A DNA stretch of 64,000 nt from Rhodococcoides kyotonense (lineage in GTDB: Bacteria > Actinomycetota > Actinomycetes > Mycobacteriales > Mycobacteriaceae): NCBI RefSeq assembly GCF_001645385.1, contig NZ_LVHI01000015.1, positions 1 through 64,000 of the forward strand, in the 5' to 3' direction. Below are positions 41,855 to 52,300 of this stretch, in pieces. Made by a program: the position numbers and the translations under genes. Under the pieces are notes generated by a model that did not search any database, was not told the DNA's origin, and saw only the letters and a program-made list of their open reading frames with translations. Within the stretch, counting starts at the first letter, position 1, and each line of letters begins with the position of its first letter.

Positions 41855-42652
41855 GTGGGTACGACTTATCTAGCCTCAGATGGCAGCGTGACCTTGAACG
41901 AGCAAGGACTGACTCTCAATCACAACGCGAGATCGAAGAAGGGTACGCAAGCAGTCACGATTCCGTACTCGTCGATTTCATCGGTCACGTTCCTCGTTCC
42001 GGGCCTCACCGCGCCCGGAATCGTTACCTTCAATGTACGTTGCGAACCCGATGAAATATTCGAACAGAGCAATCGCAACACGCTAAGGCTCGACGACGAA
42101 AAGGCCGCTGAAGCCGCACGAGAATACGTGGCCATAGTCCGGTCAGTGATGGCCGGTAACAGCGCAAGCCCGATCCAACCTGAAGTGGCTATCGCAGCGG
42201 GTCGCGTGTCCAGTCCGCGCACACGGCCAGCCGGGGTACCTCGCAACCGCTGCCTGCCAAACGGCGTACGACTCATTGATCTCGACTGGCCGCCGGACCC
42301 CAGTCCCGGGCAGACGAACCACGGTTACGTGTGGAACGGCGACAAGCAGAAATGGGTAAAAGCGCACGATCCGAATGGACTTAACGGGTGGAAAGAATGG
42401 TCTTTCGCCGGCATCCTCGGCGTCGGAGCAGTCGCGGTCATCATCGGTATCATCGCACTACTAGGCACGTTGTTCAGCGGATCCGACGACAGCGATGGAC
42501 GTTGCGAAACCTTACAAGCTTGGTACAACGACAACCCCTATGACTCGAACCCGAGCATCGCAGATGACTACTACTCAAGCTGCGGCCAAGTGCCTCCGCC
42601 TGTGCAGAACGGCGAATTGATCAGTCGTAATGGGCATTACGTCTACCCGTGA
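41855..42652 (+). CDS. DUF4429/PH-like domain protein with membrane segment
   Basis: A 265-residue protein. The first 75 residues (GSVTLNEQGLTLNHNARSK ... AVTIPYSSISSVTFLVPG) have the PH-like pattern of DUF4429 proteins. A linker holds WNGDKQKWVKAHDPNGLNGW, then a membrane helix at about 187-208 and a short outside tail with two cysteines. GTG 41855 start with AAGGAG five bases upstream. It stands alone between the defence operon and the transfer genes. Function unknown; its low GC links it to the cargo island. Confidence 0.7.
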   Translation: MGTTYLASDGSVTLNEQGLTLNHNARSKKGTQAVTIPYSSISSVTFLVPGLTAPGIVTFNVRCEPDEIFEQSNRNTLRLDDEKAAEAAREYVAIVRSVMAGNSASPIQPEVAIAAGRVSSPRTRPAGVPRNRCLPNGVRLIDLDWPPDPSPGQTNHGYVWNGDKQKWVKAHDPNGLNGWKEWSFAGILGVGAVAVIIGIIALLGTLFSGSDDSDGRCETLQAWYNDNPYDSNPSIADDYYSSCGQVPPPVQNGELISRNGHYVYP

Positions 42653-43181
42653 CACGGGGGACGCTCATGTAACTCTGATCCTGGCACTTCGAGTAATGCA
42701 GATGAAGTCGTGGCTCGGCAGAACGACGACTAAATGCAGCCGCACCGACTGACATAGAGCCATGCCGACGGGCTCTGCAAGGTCGAATACCCAACCCATA
42801 CCTATACGCGTCCTGGTCAGCGCGTTCGATGGGAGTTTTACCGCATCGACCAGTTCCCGATGACCGTGGCCAGGAACGGAGGGAAGCGGCCCGGTAGTCT
42901 CCTGGTTCCAGTCCGTTAAAGACAGTCGCAATCGTCTCGTTGTGCGACACCCTGCAAGATGGCACGACCATGCACTACAGTGGATTCCTGTTCGACCGTC
43001 GATGAGGGTCACGGTCGAGCGTCCATCCAGCAACAGCGCTGCCCGGCAAGTCGTTTGGTGTCGGCGCGGGTTAGCTGTGAGCTGACCGACGCTCCCAGAT
43101 AAGGCCCTCCATGCCGAAATCCCTTCAGCTCTCATCGAGCACACCTCAAGATCAGTTGGCGTCCGTCGGCGGTGACCGTCG
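42653..43181. other. Region without a recognisable gene
   Basis: Open frames on the minus strand (up to 178 codons) contain a protein-like stretch around HRELVDAVKLPSNALTR but no domain, start or consistent third-position GC. A decayed gene is possible. The last 80 bases should carry the promoter of the coupling-protein operon. Confidence 0.3.
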
Positions 43182-43844
43182 ATGACCACACCCATCACCA
43201 CTGTTGCAGAGTTGCAGCGACGTTCGCAGATTGCTGCTGCCGCCTATGAACGCGGCCGACGCGCTGCATTGGCTGCCGCACGACGCCGCAGCCTTCCCGA
43301 CCGCGCCCGCAGCCGTCACGACGAGGTCCGGTCCCGCCCACATTCCTACGAGCCGCGCAGTGACAGTCGCGCATTCGGGCTGCTTGATTCCGACCTGTCG
43401 TTAGCGCGGGCCGCGGCATACCTTGCCGCGACCGGGGTCGCGCACGAGCTGATCGCCGCACAGTCCTTCCCCAACCCGATCGAGCAGGACTGGGCCGATG
43501 CCACCGCTAAACGCACCGCTGTTCACGAGGATGCGTGGCGCGAGCGGCTGGTCGGCGGCGGCATCGACGATGCCGTTCTGCGGCCGGGTCTGTCGCTGGA
43601 CGTTCTGGAGTTGCCCGCCGAACTCGACGGGCTCGATTTCCAAGACATCGCCGAGCACACCCTCGACGTGTCCTCGACCGCAGCGGACTTCGAGCCGATC
43701 CAGCTGTCCGATCTGATGCTCGAGACACCCCGCCAGAATCGTTCGTCGGATTCGGTCGTCGACATCACCGATCGGGTCGCCCGCGTCATCGAGATCGACC
43801 GCGGCGTCGACACGGCCGTCGAGGCTGGTGTGGACGCATGGTGA
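43182..43844 (+). CDS. Hypothetical protein upstream of the coupling protein
   Basis: A 220-residue soluble protein. The N-terminal helix QRRSQIAAAAYERGRRAALAAARRR is very basic; the C-terminal half is acidic (VLELPAELDGLDFQDIAEHTL). It overlaps the coupling protein gene (ATGGTGA), which suggests co-translation and a function as a relaxosome or coupling-protein partner. No family recognised. The AHELIAAQSFPNPIEQDWADA region is the best conserved-looking part. Confidence 0.7.
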   Translation: MTTPITTVAELQRRSQIAAAAYERGRRAALAAARRRSLPDRARSRHDEVRSRPHSYEPRSDSRAFGLLDSDLSLARAAAYLAATGVAHELIAAQSFPNPIEQDWADATAKRTAVHEDAWRERLVGGGIDDAVLRPGLSLDVLELPAELDGLDFQDIAEHTLDVSSTAADFEPIQLSDLMLETPRQNRSSDSVVDITDRVARVIEIDRGVDTAVEAGVDAW

Positions 43845-45733
43845 CCAAGAAGCCGACCTCCAAAGGTGTCGGAACATCGTCGTCGACGCTGCCGTTGATC
43901 GCGATCTCGGTGGTGATCGTGCTCATCGCCCTCGCGTACGGCTCACTCTGGCTCGGACACGCACTGTCCGACACCGGGCAGGAGATCCCCGGAAACCCGT
44001 TCGGGGCACTGTTCTCCGTTGTCGCCGGCACCCTGACCTGGCCGGCGGTCTCGACGTGGATCTTCGTGATCGTCCTGGTTATCGTCTCCGGTCTTACCGG
44101 TATCGTCACCGCTGCCCGCGCAGCGAGCGGCGGCAGGAACGAGGTGGATGCCAAGGCCAGGTTGATGGGGCCCACCTCGAAGCTCAGCGGGGTGACCGGC
44201 AAGCAGGCCCGCGAACGCGCGAAGTCGCTGCGCTCGGATCTCGCCGAACTGGACTCGCTCGACGACGCCGACATCGGTGTCATCGTCGGCCGCACCGTCC
44301 AAGGCAATCATAAAGTGTTCATGTCCTGGGAGGACATGCTTTTCGCCCTCGCCGGGCCTCGGATGGGCAAGACTGCGGCCTTGGCGATCGACGCCCTCTG
44401 CACCGCACCCGGCGCGGCATTGTTCACCTCCAACAAACGCGACGGCCACGATTTCACCCGCGGTGTCCGCGAAGACGTCGGCAGGGTCTGGCGCTACGAC
44501 CTGCAAGGCATCGCCGAGGGGCCGCTCACCACAGGCGACGGGTTCTGGTGGAATCCCTTGCGCGGCATCGACACCATCGTCGGCGCCCGCAAGCTCGCCT
44601 CCTACTTCGCCGCCGCATCACGCGATGACTCGGCCAGAGTGGATGCGTACTTTGACGGCGGCGCACAAGAGCTACTCGCGCAGATGATGTTCGCGGCCGC
44701 GTGCGGCGGCGGGGATCTGTTGCACGTGTACGGATGGCTCTCCGACGAGGCGAACGAACTCCCGCAGAAACTGCTGCTGGCCCACGGGCACAGCATCGTC
44801 GCGATGCGGCTGAAATCGACCAGCGATCTGAACCCGCGCCAGCGAGATGGCCTGTACGACATGGCTCGCCGATTCATCGGCCTGCTGGAAGAGAAGTCGT
44901 ACGCAATGTCGATCCTGCCGCCGAACCGCACCGATCTCTCCACCGACGACACTCCGGACACGACGATCGGCCGCGGCGTGAAATATCCGCACACCATGAC
45001 AGAATTCGTCGTCGAGGAATTCGTCACCAGCACGGACACGATCTACGCCCTGTCGAAGGAAGGTCCGGATTCCTCGTCGGCGCTGACCACCGCGTTGATC
45101 GGGTCGGTCATCGACGCCGCCCAAAGGATCGCACGCCGAAGCCCGCGCGGGAGGTTGCCAGTGCCCATGCTGTGCATCCTCGACGAGGCCGCTAACGTAT
45201 GCCGCCTCCCCGAACTCCCTGCCTGGTACTCCCACCTGGGCTCACAGGGCATCTGCGTGATGACGATCGTGCAGAACCTCTCACAAGCACAGAAGGTCTG
45301 GGGGCAGGACGGGGTCAAACAACTTCTCGATGCCGCGAACTTCCTCTGGTACGGCGGCGGACTCAAGGACAAGACCACCCTCTCCGAGCTGTCCGCGCTC
45401 GTCGGGGATCACGACGTCGAACGCTGGTCGAGATCCCGCAACGGTGGCCTGTTCGAGGGTGGTTCGACGTCGAAGTCGCAGTCCTGGTCGAAAGAGCCGA
45501 TTCTGACCGTCGACGACCTCGGCGCGATCCCGAAAACCCGTGCCTTGGTGCTCATTTCCGGTAACCGACCAGTGTTGGTGGTGAAGGTGTACTGGTCCGA
45601 CGGCCCGAACGCCGACGGCATCAACGCATCGATCACCCGGTACGGCATCCCCGAAAAAACCCAGATCCAGGCGGTCGACAGAACAACAGTCGAGACTGTC
45701 ACGTCCATCAGCGACGAGGAGCCGTACCTGTGA
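43838..45733 (+). CDS. TraD/VirD4-type coupling protein
   Basis: A 631-residue membrane ATPase. Two membrane segments (about 18-40 and 57-80), then a linker, Walker A LAGPRMGKTAAL near 171-182, Walker B MLCILDEAANV near 445-455, and the TraG/VirD4 element WYSHLGSQGICVMTIVQNLSQAQ. It links the relaxase-DNA complex with the channel encoded at 17-32 kb. ATG 43838 overlaps the preceding gene; its stop overlaps the DUF4913 gene (GTGA). Note that it is separated from the secretion operon by about 10 kb of cargo. Confidence 0.9.
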   Translation: MVTKKPTSKGVGTSSSTLPLIAISVVIVLIALAYGSLWLGHALSDTGQEIPGNPFGALFSVVAGTLTWPAVSTWIFVIVLVIVSGLTGIVTAARAASGGRNEVDAKARLMGPTSKLSGVTGKQARERAKSLRSDLAELDSLDDADIGVIVGRTVQGNHKVFMSWEDMLFALAGPRMGKTAALAIDALCTAPGAALFTSNKRDGHDFTRGVREDVGRVWRYDLQGIAEGPLTTGDGFWWNPLRGIDTIVGARKLASYFAAASRDDSARVDAYFDGGAQELLAQMMFAAACGGGDLLHVYGWLSDEANELPQKLLLAHGHSIVAMRLKSTSDLNPRQRDGLYDMARRFIGLLEEKSYAMSILPPNRTDLSTDDTPDTTIGRGVKYPHTMTEFVVEEFVTSTDTIYALSKEGPDSSSALTTALIGSVIDAAQRIARRSPRGRLPVPMLCILDEAANVCRLPELPAWYSHLGSQGICVMTIVQNLSQAQKVWGQDGVKQLLDAANFLWYGGGLKDKTTLSELSALVGDHDVERWSRSRNGGLFEGGSTSKSQSWSKEPILTVDDLGAIPKTRALVLISGNRPVLVVKVYWSDGPNADGINASITRYGIPEKTQIQAVDRTTVETVTSISDEEPYL

Positions 45734-46149
45734 CCGCATCGGAGCAGACCACCCCCGACGAGATCGACTCCACTGACGAGACACCGTCCCGCCGATTTCC
45801 CACGTTCGACGCCTGGTTCGACTCCTGGCTGTCGGCGATCCTCGCCCGAAAACTGTCGACCTCGCCGGGCAAGAACAAAGTGTTCTGCCCGAGGTGGTGG
45901 GAGCACCCCGAGGTCGTCGTGCGGCTGCACTCGCTGTGGACCGCGTGGGAAGCCGCGGCGGCCGCCGAGGACGGAGCCGCGATGTCGGGCTGGTGGGTCC
46001 ATCACGCCGATCCGCAGCTGCGCACGATGCTCGACGCCGAGAATGGCCCGATGTACCGGTGCAGCCGCGATGCGCACCAGCTCACCCCGGCGCTGCGCAA
46101 CGAGCTCGTCGCCGCTCCGCCCGGATGGTTCGACGAACTGGGCGCCTGA
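45730..46149 (+). CDS. DUF4913 protein
   Basis: A 139-residue protein with the DUF4913 pattern: FDAWFDSWLSAILARKL, then FCPRWWEHPEVVVRLHSLWTAWE, then MSGWWVHHADPQL. This family is found next to coupling protein genes on actinobacterial plasmids and integrative elements; the role is unknown. GTG 45730 overlaps the coupling protein stop. A hairpin 38 bases after the stop closes the operon. Confidence 0.85.
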   Translation: MTASEQTTPDEIDSTDETPSRRFPTFDAWFDSWLSAILARKLSTSPGKNKVFCPRWWEHPEVVVRLHSLWTAWEAAAAAEDGAAMSGWWVHHADPQLRTMLDAENGPMYRCSRDAHQLTPALRNELVAAPPGWFDELGA

Positions 46150-46187
46150 CCGCAAAACCTGACACAACCAACCCCAAAAATCCCCGG

Positions 46188-46219
46188 GGCCCTGGTGGGT
46201 GGCTAGACCCACCAGGGCC
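46188..46219 (+). terminator. Strong hairpin after the DUF4913 gene
   Basis: A 13-bp perfect stem GGCCCTGGTGGGT / ACCCACCAGGGCC with loop GGCTAG. It separates the coupling-protein operon from the methylase-helicase gene. The GC-rich stem without a T-run is usual for actinobacterial terminators. Confidence 0.7.
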
Positions 46220-46333
46220 GATATGACCGGAATCGTGCTCCGGCCGACGACGACGTTAGCGACCCTGCCGCCCTGTACACGGCGGCGGGTCCGCTGACGT
46301 CGGTCGTCGACACACCTCTCCAGGAGCACACCC

Positions 46334-49300
46334 GTGGCCACGCCCGCCGATGACAACCAGCTCGATTTGTTCGCCGAGATGAAGGACAGTGAGACACATG
46401 ATCGACCCGACCACCCAGGACCTGATGAAGCTCTATCTCGAGCACGTGGGACTGCCACCGGAGCTGAGCCCGGAGGATCAACAGGACTTCCTCGAACGCG
46501 AGAGCGAGCGGATAGCGGAGCGGATCGACAACATGAAGATCCACATGCAGGACCGGGCGCTGCGCCGCTACGTGCAGGAGAACGGTCACCCGGCTCCGTA
46601 TCTGGAGCAGACGGGGCTGATCGAGCAGGCGTGGGCGGAGGCGACGACGTTCGTGATCGACGAGGAAATCTACGGCCAGCTCCCGGAGAACCTGGACGAC
46701 TTTCCGGAGGACGAGGAACCGACATCGGTGCAGACCGAGCGCGAGCTGGCACGGATTCAGGTGCACCGGTCCGATCCGGAGAGGTGGCGCAACCCGCTCA
46801 ACTGCGCGGACCCGCAGAAGTGGGCGCGGAATCTGATGTTCCAACTGTGGGCGGACCGACCGGGGAAGTTCCACTACTTCGCGAGCCATCTGCTGCAGGC
46901 GAGGATCGAGGACGATCAACCGTATCCGACGTCGACGACGCACCCGCTGTATCCATCGTTCACGAACCTGCTCGACGAGCGGACGGCCGAGTACGAGCGA
47001 ACCGGAAAGTAAAACGCCGCAACGCCGCCGATGCGCAACTCGATCTGTTCGCGTTCGACGCGGACGGCGCGGCACCGATCGACCCCGCCTCGACCGACAT
47101 CGGCGCCGCACCGCTCCCCGCGCCGCGCGACCCCGCTGTCCTGATCGCCGAATCCACCGCGGCCACCGACAGCAATGCCAGCATTACCAGCATTGACAGC
47201 GGACAGGCAGTCGATTCGCCTGGCACAGCGCCGGACGACATCGAATCTGCTGTGTCACAGCCGTACTCGCCCTCTCGCGAGGATGTCGAACCAGCCGTCG
47301 ACGAACCGGTCGTGTCGGCACCGGTGGCGGTTGCACCGGTCGACTTCCGTTCCGGACCGCAGGTGTTGGTGCCGTCGGGGACGAAGGCGCGGGTGCGGGC
47401 GAACATCGACGCGCTGCGCGTGTTGTCGACGGTCACCGAGCAACAGCGTTACGCCACTGCTGCCGAGCAGGACGTGCTGGCCCGGTGGTCGAGCTGGGGC
47501 GCGACCCCGCAGGTGTTCGATCCCCGGCGCGAGGACTGGAGTCGCGAGCGGGAAGAGCTGCGGGAAATTCTCGACGACACCGCCTGGTCGCAGGCGCAGC
47601 GCACCACCCTGAACGCGCACTACACCGACCCGGCGATCGCAGATGCGATGTGGCAGGCGATGATTCGGGCCGGATTCACCGGCGGCCGCGTCCTCGAACC
47701 GGGCTGCGGATCGGGCACGTTCATCACCCACGCCCCGGCGTCAGCGCAGATGGTCGGCGTCGAACTCGACGCCACCTCCGCCGCGATCGCAGCCGCTCTG
47801 TCACCGTCGGCGCAGATCCGCGCCGAAGGATTCGAGAAGACCGCGGTACCGCAGCGCTCGTTCACCGCAGCGATCGGCAACGTCCCCTTCGCCGACGTGC
47901 GGCTCTACGACCCGGTGCACAACCAGTCCAAGCACACCATCCACAACCACTTCATCGTCAAATCGTTGGCGCTGACCGCCCCCGGCGGCTATGTCGCGAT
48001 GCTGACCTCCCGCTACACCCTCGACGCCCAGAATCAACGCGCCCGCCGCGACATCGCCGCCCTCGGTGATCTCGTCGGCGCAGTCCGGTTGCCGTCGAAC
48101 GCATTCCGGCGGGTCGCCGGCACCGACGTCGTCACCGACATTCTCGTGCTCCGCCGCCGTGAAGACGAGAAGAAGATGTCTGCGCTCACCACGCGGTTCC
48201 TGGGTCTCGAAAACGCCACCGCCCTCGACGAAGCCGGCGAGGAGAAAGCCGTCCCCATGAACGCCGTCTACACCGATCACCCCGACTGGGTGCTCGGCGA
48301 CCTACGCGTCGGGCACGGCATGTACGCCGGGGATTCGCTCACCGTCGCTGCCCGAGACGATGTGGAACTCGCCGCAGCAGTCGAGGAGACCCTGACCGGG
48401 ATCGTCGACACCGCGAAAGCGAACGGTCTCGGCCACACCGCCTCCTGGACCGACACCCTCGGACCCACCCGCGAGGACTTCGAACGGGGCCTGCTCGCCG
48501 TCAACCGCAGCGCGGCCGCCGAGGATCTCGCGGTCGGGACCCTGCGGCACGACGCCCAGGCCGCAGTGATCGAGCGATGGATGCACACCGGCTGGGAGCC
48601 GGTGAACACCCGCGGCGCCAAGCAGGTCGCCGAATGGGGGCAGCTCCTCGCGCTACGCGATACCACCCATGCAGTGATCGACTCGCAACGCGACACCGCC
48701 ACCACACCAGGGGAACGGCAAGCGCTACGGGAAATCCTCGGGGAGCAGTACGACGCCTACGTCGCCCGCTACGGCCCAATCAACCGGTTCACCATGACCG
48801 TGCCCAAGGACCTCACCGACGCCCAGCACGACGCCGCTCTGACGAAGTCGATCGACACCTGGCGCAAAGACGAAGGCGTCGCCGGCGACCCGTACGCCGG
48901 GGACATTCCCGAAGACGTGTATTCGCGGTTGTCGGATCAGGCGTGGATCAATCCGCGCACCCCGACGAAGCTGCAAGCCCACCTCGGGCGGGCGATCCGC
49001 AACGATCCGACGTTCGCCCCGGTGCTCGCGCTCGAACAGTTCGACGAGACGACGATGACCGCCCGCAAGGCGGCGATCTTCCACGCCGATGTGCTCTTCG
49101 CCCGTGAGGTCCGCGAGTACGCCGAATCGGTCGACGAAGCGATGGCCATCAGCCTCGACGAGCACGCCCGCCTCGACGTCGACCGGATCGCCGAGCTCCT
49201 CGGCGTCGAGCGCGCCGACGCCGAAACGGAAATGGAGGGCAAGGCGTTCCGCACCCTCGCCGATCCGGAGCGGTGGGTGCCCGCGTCGACGTATCTGTCG

Positions 49301-52300
49301 GGCAACGTGCGCCGCAAACTCGCCGACGTCGAGGAAATCGCGGCGCTCGATCCGCGGTATCGGGTCAACGCCGACGCGCTTGCTGCCGCGATTCCGCCGC
49401 GCAAGACCGATGTCGATGTCGCACTCGGGGCACCGTGGGTGCCGATCGAGACCTACACCCAGTTCGTCCGGGAAACGTTCGAAGTACCGGAGTACACCGA
49501 CGTCGTCATCGAACGGGCGTCGGGCAAATGGGAGGTGGCGGTCAATCCCTATCGCGGCAGCCACGAACAGGATCTCAAATGGGGGTTGGTGCCCAAACGC
49601 GGTACGTGGTCGACCTCGTTCAACTTCGAATACCGGCCTGCCGAAGACCGCGGCATCGCCAATGCCGGTGTCCGCTCCGGCGACTACGAATGGCAGGAGT
49701 TGCTGGTCGATCTGCTCAACAACACCACCATCGAAATCGGAACGTCGAAAGAGTTCCGCGACAGCGCCGGCGCTCCCCTGATCCACGACGCCGCGACCCG
49801 CGCCGCCCAATCGAAAGCCCGCCGGCTGGCGCAGGAGTTCGGGCAGTGGGCGCTGCACACCGACGACGCCCGCCGCGAACAGCTCCTCGACATCTACAAC
49901 GAGAAGTTCAACTCCGTTGTCGCACCGGTCCATTCCGGTGCGCATCTCGCGTTGCCCGGTCTCGGTGAGACGTTCAATCCGCATCCGCATCAACGCGACG
50001 CCGTCGCCCGAATCATTGCCGAGCCGACCGTGCTGCTCGACCACGTCGTCGGAGCGGGCAAGACCGGCGTGATGCTCATGGGCGCAATGGAACTGAAGCG
50101 TCTCGGTTTGGCGGACAAGCCGTGGATCGTGGTGCCCAACCACATCATCGACCAAGTCGTCCGCGAAGCCGGGCATTGGTACCCCGGCGCACGGATTCTC
50201 TCCGGATCGGCGGCCACCGACGCCGAAGGCCGGCGGCTGCTGATCGCTCAATCCGCATCCCAGGACTGGGACATGGTCATCGTTCCGCAGTCGGCGTTCT
50301 CGGCGATCGGTGTCGACCCCGGCACCAAGGCCGAATACATACGCAACCAGGTCGCCGACCTCGATGCCCAGCTCGACCGCGATCTGTCGGACCTGTCCAT
50401 CAAACGGCTCGAAGCGAAGAAGGCCCGGCTGGAAGAGAAGCTCGAGACCGCGCTCGATCAAGCCGGAAAGGATCTCGGGCTGACGTTCGAAGCATCCGGG
50501 TGTGACTACCTGTTCGTCGACGAAGCCCACGAATACAAGAACCTCGCGCGTGCCTCCGACGTCGCGGAACTGGCGAACGAGGGCACCAAACGGGCCACCG
50601 ACATGGACCTCAAACTGCGGTATCTGCGGTCGATGCGCCGAGAAGAGGCCATCGCGAAAGGCATCTCGGCCGAGGAATACACCGAACGCGTCGCCACGTT
50701 CGCCACCGGCACGCCGGTCGCGAACTCCCTGGCCGAGCTGTGGGTGATGCAGCACTACCTACGCCCCGATCTGCTCGAGGACGCCGGGGTCTCCGAGATC
50801 GCCGACTGGGGCGCGACGTTCACCGACACCGTCGAACGTGTCGAACTGAACTCCTCCGGATCGAGACTGCGGGCGGTGACCCGGGTCGGTGAGTTCACCA
50901 ACGTCGGCGACCTGATCGGCATGACCAGCGTGTTCACCGACGCCGTCACCCGCGACCAAGTGCCGGCCGACCTGCCGGTCAAGGCCGGGGGCCGCAACAC
51001 CGATGTCCTGTTCACCCCCGCGCTGGAGGTGCAGGACTTCATCGCCGACCTGGGGTTCCGCGCCGACGACGCCGACCGGCGTCGACCAGACCTCGACAAC
51101 GCTCTCAAGATCGCGGGCGACGGCCGCAACGTCACCCTCGACCCGCGCGCCGCCCATCTCGATCCCGCACCCCCGGAAAACTCCCGAGCCCATATCGTCG
51201 CGTCCCGGATCTTGGAGGTGCACAACGAGAACCGGGACAACACCTACCTCGACACAGCCGGGCAGCCGCATCCGACGCCGGGGGCGTTGCAGATCGTGTT
51301 CTGCGATCGCTCCACCCCGAAAACCGACGGATCGTGGTCGATCTACGACGGCATCCGGGACGAGCTGCTCGCCGGCGGAATGGAACCCGCGCAGATCGCC
51401 TACGTGCACGACTACGCCAAGCCGTCGGAGAAGGCCCGGTTGTTCGAGATGTGCCGCACCGGCAAGGTCACCGTCGTCATGGGCTCGACCCAGAAGATGG
51501 GCACCGGCACCAACATTCAGGACCGGGCCATCGCCCTGCATCACGTCGACGTGCCATGGCGCCCTGCCGACCTCGAACAACGCGAAGGCCGAATCATCCG
51601 CCAAGGCAACCAGAACCGTGAAGTGCGGGTGTTCAACTACGTCGCCGAGAAGACCTTCGACACCGTGATGTGGCAGACGATCAACCGCAAAGCGCACTTC
51701 ATCGAACAGCTCAAGAAAGCCGATCGGTCGATGCGCCGCGTGCAAGATCTCGACGCGGATTCGCTCGCGGAGAACTCGGCCATGACCAAAGCCCTGGCCA
51801 CCGGCGACGAGCGCTACATCCAGCAGATCGAACTCGACTCCCAGCTCCAAGAGCTCCAGTCCGAAGCCGACTCGCATTTCGCCGAGCAACGCTCCATCGA
51901 ACGCGACCGCGACCGCCTCCGAAGAGAAGTGCCCCGCGCCCGTGACCGCGTCGCAGGGTTGGCTGCTGCCGCACCCACACTGAAAGCCCGGCGAGATGCT
52001 CAGCAGTGGCCCGGGATCACCGTGCGCGGCCAGTTCCACAGCACCCGTCCCGAAGCGGCGGCAGCGATCACGAAGGCGCTGCAAGGGGCGTATTTCAGCC
52101 TCAAAGGTGAGGGCGCGACGAAATCAGTGGTGATCGCGCAGATGAGCGGCTTCGACATCGAGGTGGCGCGACCGGCGACCGACAGCGCCCTCTATATGTC
52201 GTTCTCCGGGCTCGGATCGTCGGTCAAAACCATCGTCCAATCCGAGCTGTATCCCAAAATGAACGAATCCGACGGCAGCCAGCACGCACTCGGTCTGCTG

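Noticed and set aside
46358..47050. Target-site duplication around the nested gene (two QLDLFA-coding segments)
   Set aside because: The two copies differ at the DNA level at several positions, so they are not a recent exact target duplication.
48725..50755. 676-codon minus-strand open frame inside the helicase gene
   Set aside because: G/V/R-rich composition with no motif; it is the complementary-strand shadow of the helicase.
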